From: RGIG5472 sp051867615
GTDB taxonomy: Bacteria; Bacillota; Clostridia; Oscillospirales; Oscillospiraceae
Reading direction: 5' to 3'
Length of the DNA: 26,308 nt
Assembly: GCA_051867615.1 (NCBI GenBank)
Contig: JBJDYU010000003.1
Location: 1-26,308 of the forward strand
The position numbers and the translations under genes were made by a program. Positions 1-7,141 of the stretch are shown one piece after another; positions within the stretch are counted from its first letter, which is position 1, and each line of letters starts with the position of its first letter. Below the pieces are notes generated by a model, which was not told the DNA's origin, searched no databases, and saw only the letters and a program-made list of their open reading frames with translations.

Positions 1-11
1 TAAAGCTTTTT

Positions 12-47
12 ACGGGACACCTCCACCGGCAGAGCCGGTGGTTTCCG
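12..47. repeat. Inverted repeat at left edge
   Basis: A stem with arms CCACCGGC (23-30) and GCCGGTGG (34-41) around a 3-base loop, inside a weaker outer pair ACGG/CCGT (12-15 and 44-47). On the minus strand its core closely resembles the hairpin at 26263-26281 near the right edge. The 12 bases at 1-12 also recur exactly at 4715-4726 inside the element behind rplT, so the window probably begins within a dispersed repeat. It lies outside the terminator of the activase-like gene. Confidence 0.5.
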
Positions 48-56
48 TGACCAATC

Positions 57-89
57 AAAAAAGAGGACCCCTTTCGGGTCCTCTTTTTT
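57..89. terminator. Bidirectional intrinsic terminator
   Basis: Perfect 8-bp GC-rich stem GAGGACCC (63-70) and GGGTCCTC (76-83) with a 5-base loop, flanked by six A on the left and six T on the right. It is a good Rho-independent terminator on either strand. It sits just after the stop codon of the minus-strand activase-like gene at 98 and most likely ends that transcript. Confidence 0.9.
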
Positions 90-97
90 GTGCGTTT

Positions 98-3000
98 TCA
101 GACCGTGACGGCGCAGGTCGGCTGCTCCGTCTCCTCCTGCCGCTCCTTCTTTTCCGCCTCCGCTTCCTGCTCCGCGTCGAGAGCTTTCTTCGCGGCGGAG
201 AGCATGAGCTTGATGCGGTTGAGCTGGTTGACCTCGCTGGCGCCGGGGTCGTAGTCCACGGCGGCGATGTTGGCCCAGGGGTACGCCTTGCGCAGGGCCT
301 TGATGACGCCCTTGCCCACCACATGGTTCGGCAGGCAGGCAAAGGGCTGGATGCAGACGATGTTGGGCGTGCCGGAGGTCAGCAGCTCCGCCATCTCGCC
401 GGTGAGGAACCAGCCCTCGCCGTACTGGTTGCCGATGGAGAGGAAGGGCTTCGCCAGCTCCGCCACCTGCTCGATGCGCATGGGCGGCTCGAAGCGGCGG
501 CTCTTTTCCAGCGCCTGCAGCGCGGGACGGCGCAGCAGGCGGATGGCCTTTACACTGATTCGTGCCGTAAGGTCCGCCGTCCACTTCGCGCCCAAAAACT
601 CATGGCGGTACTCCGCGTTATAGACGCTGTAGTTCATGAAGTCCATCAGGTCCGGCACCACGGCCTCCGCCCCTTCGGCCTCCAGCAGGTCCACCAGATG
701 GTTGTTCGCGAGGGGCATATACTTGACCAGAATCTCGCCCACGACGCCCACCCGGGGCTTGCGGAGCGTCTCGTCGATGGGGAACTCGTCGAAAGCCTGC
801 ACGATGCCGCGGCAGACGTCGCCGTAGCGCCATTTACTGTGGTCGTTTGTCAGGGAATCGATGCAGATCTCCCGCCACTTCGCGTGCAGCGCGTTGGCGG
901 AGCCGGGCGTCAGCTCATAGGGCCGCACCCGGTAGAGGCAGCGCATAAAGAGGTCGCCGTACACCACGGCCTTCGCCGCCGCCAGCAGCAGCTTCAGCGG
1001 CAGCTTGAAGCCCTCGTTCTTCTCCATGCCGTTGGCGTTGAGGGAGATCACCGGGATGTGGCTCAGGCCCACCTTGTCCAGCGCCCGTCGGATGAAGGCG
1101 ATATAGTTGCTGGCGCGGCAGCAGCCGCCGGTCTGGGTCATGATGATGGCGAGGTGGTCCGTGTCGTAGCGCCCGGAGAGCACCGCCTCCATGATCTGCC
1201 CCACTACCGTCATGGAGGGGAAGCAGGCGTCGTTGTTCACGAATTTCAGTCCCACGTCGATGGCGGCCCGGGTGTCGTTTTTCAGCACCTCCATGTGGAA
1301 GCCGTACTTGCGGAATACCGGCTCCAGCATATCGAAGTGGATGGGGCTCATCTGGGGGGCGAGGATGGTATAGCCGCTGTCAAACATGGGCTTGGTGAAC
1401 TCGGTGCGGTGATAGGCCGCTTCCTTCGGCGCGGCGCTGATGCCCTTGCGCCGCCGCATCTCCATGGCGGCCAGCAGGCTCCGCACACGGATGCGGGCGG
1501 CGCCCAGGTTGTTCACCTCGTCGATCTTCAGCGCCGTGTAGAGCTTGCCGCTGTTCTCCAAAATCTCCGCCACCTGGTCGGTGGTCACCGCGTCCAGGCC
1601 GCAGCCGAAGGAGTTCAGCTGCACCAGCTCCAGATCGTCCCGGCGGCTGACGAACTCCGCCGCCGTGTAGAGCCGGGAGTGGTACACCCACTGGTCGTTC
1701 ACCCGCACGGGACGGCCGGGGGTAAAGTCCACAGGCAGACTGTCCTCCGTCAGTACGGCGAGGCCGTAGGACGCGATCATTTCGGGGATGCCGTGGTTGA
1801 TCTCCGGGTCGATGTGGTAGGGGCGGCCCGCCAGCACGATGCCGCTGCGGCCCGTCTCCTCCATCCATTGGAGGGCTCGCGCGCCCTCTTGCCGGACGTC
1901 CTCCTTGGCCTTCTGCTGCTCCGCCCAGGCGAGCTGCACTGCCGCGCGGGTCTCCTTTTCGTCGATGCCCCACTCCTCGCGGCAGAGGCGTTCCAGCCGC
2001 TCCGCCGCGATCTTTTCGCTGGTGAAGGCCATAAAGGGCCGTATGTACCGCACGTCGCCGTCCGCCACGGCCTCTACGTTGTTCTTCAGGTTCTCCGCGT
2101 AGGAGACCACCACGGGGCAGTTGAAGTGGTTCTGGGCCCCGGCGGTCTCCTGATGCTCGTAGAACACGCAGGGGTGGAAGATGGTCTTGACGCCCTGGTC
2201 GATGAGCCACTGCACATGGCCGTGGGCCAGCTTCGCGGGATAGCACTCCGACTCCGAGGGGATGGACTCCATACCCAGCTCGTAGAGCTTGCGGTCGGAG
2301 AAGGGAGAAAGCACCACCCGGAAGCCCAGCTCCCTGAAAAACGTGGCCCAGAAGGGGTAATTTTCGTACATATTCAGCACCCGGGGGATGCCGATCTCGC
2401 CGCGCTTCGCCGCCTCCGGCGCGAGAGGCTCATAGCCGAAGATCCGACGGCGCTTATAGTCCATCAGGTTCGGCCCCCGGTCGGTGGTAACACTGCCGCC
2501 GAGGCCCTTTTCGCAGCGGTTGCCCGTCACGTGCCGCCGCCCGCCGGGGAAGCGGTTCACCGTCAGCATACAGTTGTTGGAGCAGCCGCCGCAGCGGACG
2601 GCGGTGGTGGTGTAGGTCAGCGCCGCGATCTCCTCAAAAGAGAGCATGGAGCTTTCTCCGCCGTGCCAGCGCTCCCGGGCGATAAGGGCCGCGCCGAAGG
2701 CGCCCATGATGCCGGAGATGTCCGGGCAGACGGCCTCCACGCCGGCGATGCGCTCAAAGGCGCGCAGCACGGCTTCGTTGTGGAAGGTGCCGCCCTGGGC
2801 CACCACATGACGGCCCAACTCCTTCGCGTCCGCCAGCTTAATGACCTTGTACAGGGCGTTCTTGATGACGGAGTAAGCAAGGCCCGCCGAGATATCGGGG
2901 ACCTCCGCCCCCTCCTTCTGGGCCTGCTTGACGTTGGAGTTCATAAACACGGTGCAGCGGGTGCCAAGGTCCACCGGATGCTGGGCGAACAGCGCCTCCC

Positions 3001-4399
3001 TGGCGAAGCCCTCCGCCGTGTAGCCCATGGAATTGGCGAAGTTCTCCAGGAACGAGCCGCAGCCGGAGGAGCAGGCCTCGTTCAGCATCACCGTGTCCAC
3101 CGTGCCGCGGCGCAGCTTGATGCACTTCATGTCCTGCCCGCCGATGTCCAGCACACAGTCCGCCTCCGGGTCGAAGAACATGGCCGCCGTGCAGTGGGCC
3201 ACTGTCTCCACCTCGCCGTCATCCAGAGAAAAGGCGGTCTTGAGCAGAGACTCGCCGTAGCCGGTGGAGCAGGCCCGGACGATGCGGGCGGTATCGGGCA
3301 TGACCGTGCGCAGCTCCGCCATGGCGGTCATGGCGGTGTGGATGGGATTGCCCTGATTATTGGCATAGAAGGAGTAGAGCAGCTCGCCCTCCCGGCCGAT
3401 GAGGGCCAGCTTGGTGGTGGTGGAACCCGCGTCCACGCCCAGGAAGCACTCGCCGCTGTAATTCTCTATAGAAGCGCGGCGCACCACCGCTTTGGCGTGG
3501 CGGGCGCGGAATTCCTCATAGTCCGCCTGGTCCTTGAACAGCGGCTCCAGCCGCTTGAGCTCAAAGGCCATGGACACGCCGCTTCGCAGCTGCCCGAGCA
3601 GTTCGCTGAGCGGACGCGGCTCCGCGTCTCCCGCCTCCAGCGCCGCGCCCATGGCGGCGAAAAGGTGGGCGTCCTCCGGGTCCACCACGTTCTCCGGCGT
3701 GAGACGCAGGGTGCGGATGAAAGCCTTTTTCAGCTCCGGCAGAAAGTGCAGCGGCCCGCCAAGAAAGGCGACGCAGCCCCGGATGGGCTTGCCGCAGGCA
3801 AGGCCGGAAATGGTCTGGTTCACCACCGCCTGGAAAATGGAGGCGGCCAGGTCCGCCTTGGTGGCGCCCTCGTTGATCAGGGGCTGGATATCGCTCTTGG
3901 CGAACACGCCGCAGCGGGCGGCGATGGGGTATATCTCCTTATAATGGGCCGCTTCTTCGTTCAGGCCCGCGGCGTCCGTCTGCAGCAGCGCCGCCATCTG
4001 GTCGATGAAGGAGCCGGTGCCGCCCGCGCAGACGCCGTTCATGCGCTCCTCCAGTCCGCCCTTGAAGTAGATGATCTTCGCGTCCTCGCCGCCCAGCTCG
4101 ATGGCCACGTCCGTCTGCGGCGCCACGGCCTGCAGGGCGGTAGCCACCGCCACCACCTCCTGCACGAAGCCGATGCCCAGCGCCTTGCCCAGATTGATGG
4201 AGCCGGAGCCGGTGATCTTCACCCGGAGCATAGCCTCCCCGGTGACGGCCTCCGCCTCCTCCAGCAGCTCCGCCAGCGTCTCCTGGATATGCGCCCGGTG
4301 ACGGCGGTATTCGCTGTATACGACCTTCTGTTCCTCATCCAATAAAACCAGCTTCACCGTAGTGGAGCCGACGTCGATCCCTGCCCGGTATTGCTTCAT
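98..4399 (-). CDS. 2-hydroxyacyl-CoA dehydratase activase-like fusion protein (BadF/BcrA ATPase + DUF2229)
   Basis: A 1433-residue protein related to HgdC, the ATP-driven, iron-sulphur-containing activator of 2-hydroxyacyl-CoA dehydratases. It has two BadF/BadG-type ASKHA ATPase domains. The first (about 5-258) opens with GIDVGSTTVK and carries GVCAGGTGSF (Cys124) and ARCGVF (Cys163), the two cysteines that bridge the [4Fe-4S] cluster in HgdC dimers. The second (about 318-580) opens with GVDAGSTTTK and has matching cysteines near 443 and 482. A Cys-rich segment (CGGCSNNC, about 607-640) follows. Next comes a DUF2229-type region with CYPAKLAHGH, then a long C-terminal part distantly like dehydratase subunits. 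Such proteins of about 1400 residues are common in Clostridia, but the substrate is generally unknown. No separate dehydratase subunit genes are adjacent, so its partner cannot be named. The gene is monocistronic between a promoter and a terminator. Family confidence is high; function is open. Confidence 0.9.
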   Translation of the reverse strand: MKQYRAGIDVGSTTVKLVLLDEEQKVVYSEYRRHRAHIQETLAELLEEAEAVTGEAMLRVKITGSGSINLGKALGIGFVQEVVAVATALQAVAPQTDVAIELGGEDAKIIYFKGGLEERMNGVCAGGTGSFIDQMAALLQTDAAGLNEEAAHYKEIYPIAARCGVFAKSDIQPLINEGATKADLAASIFQAVVNQTISGLACGKPIRGCVAFLGGPLHFLPELKKAFIRTLRLTPENVVDPEDAHLFAAMGAALEAGDAEPRPLSELLGQLRSGVSMAFELKRLEPLFKDQADYEEFRARHAKAVVRRASIENYSGECFLGVDAGSTTTKLALIGREGELLYSFYANNQGNPIHTAMTAMAELRTVMPDTARIVRACSTGYGESLLKTAFSLDDGEVETVAHCTAAMFFDPEADCVLDIGGQDMKCIKLRRGTVDTVMLNEACSSGCGSFLENFANSMGYTAEGFAREALFAQHPVDLGTRCTVFMNSNVKQAQKEGAEVPDISAGLAYSVIKNALYKVIKLADAKELGRHVVAQGGTFHNEAVLRAFERIAGVEAVCPDISGIMGAFGAALIARERWHGGESSMLSFEEIAALTYTTTAVRCGGCSNNCMLTVNRFPGGRRHVTGNRCEKGLGGSVTTDRGPNLMDYKRRRIFGYEPLAPEAAKRGEIGIPRVLNMYENYPFWATFFRELGFRVVLSPFSDRKLYELGMESIPSESECYPAKLAHGHVQWLIDQGVKTIFHPCVFYEHQETAGAQNHFNCPVVVSYAENLKNNVEAVADGDVRYIRPFMAFTSEKIAAERLERLCREEWGIDEKETRAAVQLAWAEQQKAKEDVRQEGARALQWMEETGRSGIVLAGRPYHIDPEINHGIPEMIASYGLAVLTEDSLPVDFTPGRPVRVNDQWVYHSRLYTAAEFVSRRDDLELVQLNSFGCGLDAVTTDQVAEILENSGKLYTALKIDEVNNLGAARIRVRSLLAAMEMRRRKGISAAPKEAAYHRTEFTKPMFDSGYTILAPQMSPIHFDMLEPVFRKYGFHMEVLKNDTRAAIDVGLKFVNNDACFPSMTVVGQIMEAVLSGRYDTDHLAIIMTQTGGCCRASNYIAFIRRALDKVGLSHIPVISLNANGMEKNEGFKLPLKLLLAAAKAVVYGDLFMRCLYRVRPYELTPGSANALHAKWREICIDSLTNDHSKWRYGDVCRGIVQAFDEFPIDETLRKPRVGVVGEILVKYMPLANNHLVDLLEAEGAEAVVPDLMDFMNYSVYNAEYRHEFLGAKWTADLTARISVKAIRLLRRPALQALEKSRRFEPPMRIEQVAELAKPFLSIGNQYGEGWFLTGEMAELLTSGTPNIVCIQPFACLPNHVVGKGVIKALRKAYPWANIAAVDYDPGASEVNQLNRIKLMLSAAKKALDAEQEAEAEKKERQEETEQPTCAVTV

Positions 4400-4437
4400 G
4401 ACCTGCGCGCTTCCTTTTTCTCGTCGTTATGCTCTTA

Positions 4438-4453
4438 GCTATGATATCATGGC
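4438..4453. promoter_or_regulatory. Palindrome in leader of activase-like gene
   Basis: GCTATGATATCATGGC is a palindrome in 14 of 16 positions, with a perfect 10-bp core. It lies 10 bp downstream of the -10 box on the minus strand, where a repressor could block elongation or initiation. The operator role is inference from position and symmetry only. Confidence 0.3.
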
Positions 4454-4463
4454 GTTCCGCATG

Positions 4464-4494
4464 ATTATAACACCCTGAACGGAAATTTTGTGAA
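4464..4494 (-). promoter_or_regulatory. Promoter of activase-like gene
   Basis: On the minus strand there is a consensus TATAAT (4464-4469) preceded by TG one base upstream (extended -10). TTCACA (4489-4494) is a 5/6 match to the -35, but with a long 19-bp spacer. The extended -10 may compensate for the spacing. It points into the 1433-residue gene that begins at 4399. Confidence 0.6.
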
Positions 4495-4549
4495 GATTAT
4501 TTGAATTTTGTTAACGGTTCCCTCTATCATACGCCCGCCACTGCGGCAG

Positions 4550-4580
4550 AAAAGCCCACGGCCGGATGGCCGCGGGCTTT
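4550..4580 (-). terminator. Terminator of the infC-rpmI-rplT operon
   Basis: On the minus strand a 13-bp stem (arms 4568-4580 and 4551-4563, one G-U pair) with a 4-base loop is followed by TTTTC. It lies about 165 bases beyond the rplT stop codon, with the inverted-repeat element at 4592-4742 in between. That element is therefore probably transcribed as part of the operon's 3' untranslated region. Confidence 0.8.
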
Positions 4581-4591
4581 CAAGTTCGATG

Positions 4592-4742
4592 TAATACTGA
4601 TTCTTGATTAAAAGATTTAATCAAGAATCCCGTGTGCTGCGCACACTCGCATCGTGCTGACGCACGCTACGCCGTCTCATGCAGTTCTTGACGCGCTTCG
4701 CGCTATAAAAAGCTTAAAGCTTTTTATCAAGAACTAGTATAA
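4592..4742. repeat. MITE-like inverted-repeat element behind rplT
   Basis: The ends at 4592-4614 and 4720-4742 are inverted copies of each other matching at 19 of 23 positions, sharing TTCTTGAT and AAAAG blocks. Each end also contains its own palindrome: 14-bp arms 4599-4612/4616-4629 and 10-bp arms 4706-4715/4717-4726. The GC-rich middle holds further small stems (GTGTGC TGC GCACAC; CGTGC TGAC GCACG; CGCGC TT CGCGC). There is no coding frame of note. The structure is that of a small non-autonomous mobile element or REP-like repeat. It starts 2 bp after the rplT stop codon. Bases 4715-4726 recur at the left window edge, suggesting more copies in the genome. Confidence 0.6.
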
Positions 4743-4744
4743 GC

Positions 4745-5095
4745 TTACGCCTTCTTCGCGATCTCGCACAGGGCGGTGAACGCGGCGGCGTCGTGGATGG
4801 CCAGCTCGGAGAGCATCTTGCGGTTGATCTCGATGCCGGCGGTCTTCAGACCGTGCATAAAGCTGGAGTAGTTCATGCCGTTGAGCTTGCAGGCGGCGGA
4901 GATGCGGGTGATCCACAGCTGGCGGAAGTCGCGCTTCTTGTTCTTGCGGCCCACGTAAGCGTAGGTCAGGGACTTCATGACAGCCTGGTTGGCGACCCGG
5001 AAGTGCTTGGACTTGGAGCCCCAGTAGCCCTTCGCCAGCTTCAGGATCTTATTTCTTCTCTTGCGCGTCATCATTGCGCCTTTAACACGTGCCAT
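4745..5095 (-). CDS. rplT: 50S ribosomal protein L20
   Basis: A 116-residue protein of typical L20 length. It begins MARVKGAMMTRKRR and contains the conserved basic N-terminal arm with KLAKGYWGSKSKHFRVA, YVGRKNKKRDFRQLWI and the C-terminal globular part with NRKMLSELAI. L20 is an early-binding 23S rRNA assembly protein and, in Firmicutes and Proteobacteria, the autogenous regulator of its own operon. It is the last gene of infC-rpmI-rplT, 34 bp after rpmI. An AGGAGG-type ribosome binding site stands in front of the ATG. Its stop codon is directly followed by the inverted-repeat element at 4592-4742. Confidence 0.98.
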   Translation of the reverse strand: MARVKGAMMTRKRRNKILKLAKGYWGSKSKHFRVANQAVMKSLTYAYVGRKNKKRDFRQLWITRISAACKLNGMNYSSFMHGLKTAGIEINRKMLSELAIHDAAAFTALCEIAKKA

Positions 5096-5129
5096 ATCGT
5101 TAGCCTCCTAAATTCTTCAGCCTTAGTTT

Positions 5130-5327
5130 TTATTTGTAGGGGATCATCTTGCGGATCGTCGCCTCGGTGGTGACGTCGGCATAACCGCCGGCGCGCAGAC
5201 GGCGAGTGCGCTTGGTGTCCTTCTTGGTCAGGATATGGCTCTTGAAGGCCTTCGCACGCTTGACCTTGCCGGTCTTGGTGAGGTTGAATCTCTTCTTTGC
5301 ACCGGAGTGAGTCTTCAGTTTAGGCAT
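5130..5327 (-). CDS. rpmI: 50S ribosomal protein L35
   Basis: A 65-residue, strongly basic protein of exactly the usual L35 size. It starts MPKLKTHSGAKKRFNLTKTG and ends with the typical ATIRKMIPYK tail. It is a structural component of the large ribosomal subunit. It is the middle gene of the conserved infC-rpmI-rplT operon, 35 bp downstream of infC, with a good GGAGA-type ribosome binding site. It is presumably co-regulated with its neighbours by the leader at 5888-6044. Confidence 0.98.
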   Translation of the reverse strand: MPKLKTHSGAKKRFNLTKTGKVKRAKAFKSHILTKKDTKRTRRLRAGGYADVTTEATIRKMIPYK

Positions 5328-5362
5328 AGTTGAATCTCCTTTCGTCCCAGCGGACTAATTAA

Positions 5363-5887
5363 TCACTTGTTGTTCTTGGGAGCGAGGAACATCACCATGC
5401 TCCTGCCCTCCATCTTGCAGGGCTTATCCAGAACGGCCGTCTCGGCGCAGGCCTCAGCGAAACGATTCAGGATCCCCCGGCCGATATCGGTGTGCGCCAT
5501 CTCGCGGCCGCGGAAACGGACGGAGACCTTGACGCGGTTGCCGTCTGCGATGAACTTCTGCGCGTTTTTCAGCTTGGTGTTGAAGTCGCCGGTGTCGATG
5601 TTGGGAGACATACGCACTTCCTTGATCTCCACCACGTGCTGGTTCTTCCTGGCTTCCTTCTCGCGCTTGCTCTGCTCAAAGCGGAACTTGCCGTAGTCCA
5701 TGAGTTTGCACACGGGGGGGACGGCCTGGGGAGAGATCTTCACGAGATCGAGGCCCTTCTCCTCGGCGATGGCAAGCGCCTGCTGGGAGGATACGATCCC
5801 CAGCTGCTCTCCGCTGTCGCCAATGAGCCGGACTTCCTTATCCGTGATCTCCTCGTTGAGTTGATGCACTACGTTAGCGATGACCAA
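5363..5887 (-). CDS. infC: Translation initiation factor IF-3
   Basis: About 174 residues with the two IF-3 domains. The N-terminal domain runs from NEEITDKEVRLIGDSGEQLG through PPVCKLMDYGKF. A basic helical linker (FEQSKREKEARKNQ) follows, then a C-terminal domain with KEVRMSPNIDTGDF and VRFRGREMAH. IF-3 binds the 30S subunit, prevents subunit joining and proofreads the start codon. The start is not ATG. TTG at 5887 lies 4 bases after GGAGG, while an in-frame ATC two codons later lies 10 bases after it. Non-standard infC starts (AUU in several bacteria) are known to give autogenous control, so the true start is uncertain by two codons. It is the first gene of the operon. Confidence 0.97.
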   Translation of the reverse strand: MVIANVVHQLNEEITDKEVRLIGDSGEQLGIVSSQQALAIAEEKGLDLVKISPQAVPPVCKLMDYGKFRFEQSKREKEARKNQHVVEIKEVRMSPNIDTGDFNTKLKNAQKFIADGNRVKVSVRFRGREMAHTDIGRGILNRFAEACAETAVLDKPCKMEGRSMVMFLAPKNNK

Positions 5888-6044
5888 AGCACCTCCAATC
5901 GGAAAATAACAAAACGCGGATGCCCGACAGCACCCGCGACGAACCCACCGCGCCCGCTTTCCGGGGGTGGTGGTGAAGACGTTCTTGACCTCTTTGCCTG
6001 AAGCGGGAGGTGAGGCGGATGCAGCCAGCCTGCTTTGTTTTGCT
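5888..6044 (-). promoter_or_regulatory. infC operon leader (L20-leader type attenuator)
   Basis: The transcript leader of about 155 bases between the promoter and infC ends in an intrinsic terminator hairpin that overlaps the approach to the ribosome binding site. The upstream part contains CCCGCTT (minus strand, 6001-6007) that can pair with AAGCGGG (5953-5959), one possible alternative structure. Leaders of this kind in Firmicutes (the L20 leader family) sense free L20 and attenuate infC-rpmI-rplT. Assignment to that family rests on position and architecture, not on a covariance search. Confidence 0.7.
5902..5938 (-). terminator. Attenuator hairpin in infC leader
   Basis: On the minus strand the arms CGCGGGTGC (5930-5938) and GCATCCGCG (5915-5923) form a 9-bp stem with one G-U pair and a 6-base loop. 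TTTTGTTATTTT follows directly. It sits 15-50 bases before the infC start and is well placed for premature termination. Confidence 0.8.
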
Positions 6045-6049
6045 CTGAT

Positions 6050-6078
6050 AGTATAGCAGGAAGCGCCAACCTTGTCAA
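6050..6078 (-). promoter_or_regulatory. Strong sigma-A promoter of infC-rpmI-rplT
   Basis: Consensus TTGACA (6073-6078) and TATACT (5/6 match, 6050-6055) on the minus strand, separated by exactly 17 bp. This is one of the best promoters in the window, as expected for a ribosomal-protein operon. The transcript should begin near 6043. Confidence 0.9.
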
Positions 6079-6129
6079 GCAGATTTTGAAAAAACTTTTG
6101 CCGGCACGTTCCTCCTCCCCCCCTCCCGC

Positions 6130-6152
6130 TATTTATCGCAATTCGATAAATA
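6130..6152. promoter_or_regulatory. Candidate operator palindrome
   Basis: Perfect inverted repeat TATTTATCG (6130-6138) and CGATAAATA (6144-6152) around 5 bases, immediately upstream of the -35 box of the DUF2975/XRE pair. A third half-site, TTCGATAAG (6163-6171), lies in the promoter spacer. The natural candidate ligand is the XRE protein encoded at 6728-6976, which would make the pair autoregulated. That link is inference. Confidence 0.55.
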
Positions 6153-6156
6153 ATGC

Positions 6157-6185
6157 TTGACTTTCGATAAGCGCAGTGGTATCGT
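6157..6185 (+). promoter_or_regulatory. Promoter of DUF2975-XRE pair
   Basis: TTGACT (6157-6162, 5/6) and TATCGT (6180-6185, 4/6) with a 17-bp spacer. The weak -10 and the flanking palindrome fit a regulated promoter. The gene starts at 6238 after an ACGGAGGG ribosome binding site. Confidence 0.6.
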
Positions 6186-6237
6186 GGGATAGAGGGCAGG
6201 AAAAACCCTCAGACTTTGAAACACGGAGGGCAAAGCT

Positions 6238-6717
6238 ATGAAGCAGAAAACGCTGGCAAGATGGCTGAAATGGGTGCTGGTGGGCGTGGGGCTCTGCGGC
6301 CTTGCGCTGTGTTTGTGGGTGCTGCCGACCTATGGCCGTTCCCTGGCATTCCGCTACCCGGAGTTTTCCTACTGCTATCTCCCCTGGCTCCTCTTTCTCT
6401 GGGTCGCGGCGATCCCCTGCTATATCGGTCTGGCGCTGGCGTGGCGCGTGGTGCGGAACATCGAGGCGGACCGCTCCTTCTCCCATGAAAACGCCCGGCT
6501 GCTGCAGTATATCGCCGTCATCGCCGCAGCGGACGCCGCCTTCTTCTTTATCATGAACGTCATCTACCTGCTGCTGGGCATGAGCCACCCGGGCATCACG
6601 CTGCTGTCCTTCGTGGTGACCTTCATCATCGCCGCAGTCTCCGTGGCGGCCGCCGCCCTGTCCCATCTGGTGCGGAAGGCGGCGGAGCTGCAGGAGCAGA
6701 GCGACCTCACCATTTAA
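6238..6717 (+). CDS. DUF2975 family membrane protein
   Basis: A 159-residue integral membrane protein with four predicted hydrophobic segments (about 10-30, 45-68, 93-117 and 122-145) and charged stretches between them, including WRVVRNIEADRSFSHENARLL. This layout and motif are those of DUF2975 (YoaS-like) proteins. In Firmicutes these are almost always encoded just before a small YozG-type Cro/C1 regulator, as here (10 bp gap). The biochemical role is not known. The protein partner and the palindromic promoter suggest a small self-regulated membrane-sensor module. The start has an ACGGAGGG ribosome binding site. Confidence 0.85.
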   Translation: MKQKTLARWLKWVLVGVGLCGLALCLWVLPTYGRSLAFRYPEFSYCYLPWLLFLWVAAIPCYIGLALAWRVVRNIEADRSFSHENARLLQYIAVIAAADAAFFFIMNVIYLLLGMSHPGITLLSFVVTFIIAAVSVAAAALSHLVRKAAELQEQSDLTI

Positions 6718-6727
6718 GGAGGGACCC

Positions 6728-6976
6728 ATGGAAGGCGAGATCATTTTCAACATCGACGTGATGCTGGCAAAACGCAAGATGAGCGTCACGGAGCTGTCCC
6801 AGCGGGTGGGCATCACCCTGGCCAACATTTCCGTCCTGAAAAACGGCCGCGCCAGGGCTTTGAAGATCAGCACTCTGGCAAAGCTCTGCGAGGCGCTGGA
6901 CTGCCAGCCGGGAGACCTGCTGGCCTACCGGCCGGGCGGCGCGGAGGACGCGCTCGCCGCTCCGCCGGAGCCGTAA
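6728..6976 (+). CDS. YozG-type helix-turn-helix (XRE) regulator
   Basis: An 82-residue single-domain Cro/C1-type DNA-binding protein. It begins with a short strand (EIIFNIDVMLAKRKMS), followed by the helix-turn-helix SVTELSQRVGITLANISVLK and the closing segment TLAKLCEALDCQPGDLLAY typical of the YozG family. A Pro/Ala/Gly-rich tail of about 15 residues follows. It has an AAGGAGGG ribosome binding site and lies 10 bp after the DUF2975 gene, so the two are certainly co-transcribed. Its likely target is the palindrome at 6130-6152. Confidence 0.9.
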   Translation: MEGEIIFNIDVMLAKRKMSVTELSQRVGITLANISVLKNGRARALKISTLAKLCEALDCQPGDLLAYRPGGAEDALAAPPEP

Positions 6977-7141
6977 AGCGCGGCGCTCTCTTTCTGTTCT
7001 CCATGGGACTTTTGCAAAACCCGCTTCCGCCTCTGTACCGCCGCGTATGCGCGCTCTCACAAATGCGCGCTTCGCCCGCGTATACTTTCCCCGAAGCTGG
7101 AAAGAATAGGGGTACAGTTCGGCGCGAAGGAGGTGAAGGAC

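Noticed and set aside
38..4345. 1435-codon plus-strand open frame
   Set aside because: It is the antisense of the activase-like gene. Its translation is a His/Val/Gly/Leu-rich low-complexity string with no domain, as expected from GC-rich third-position bias.
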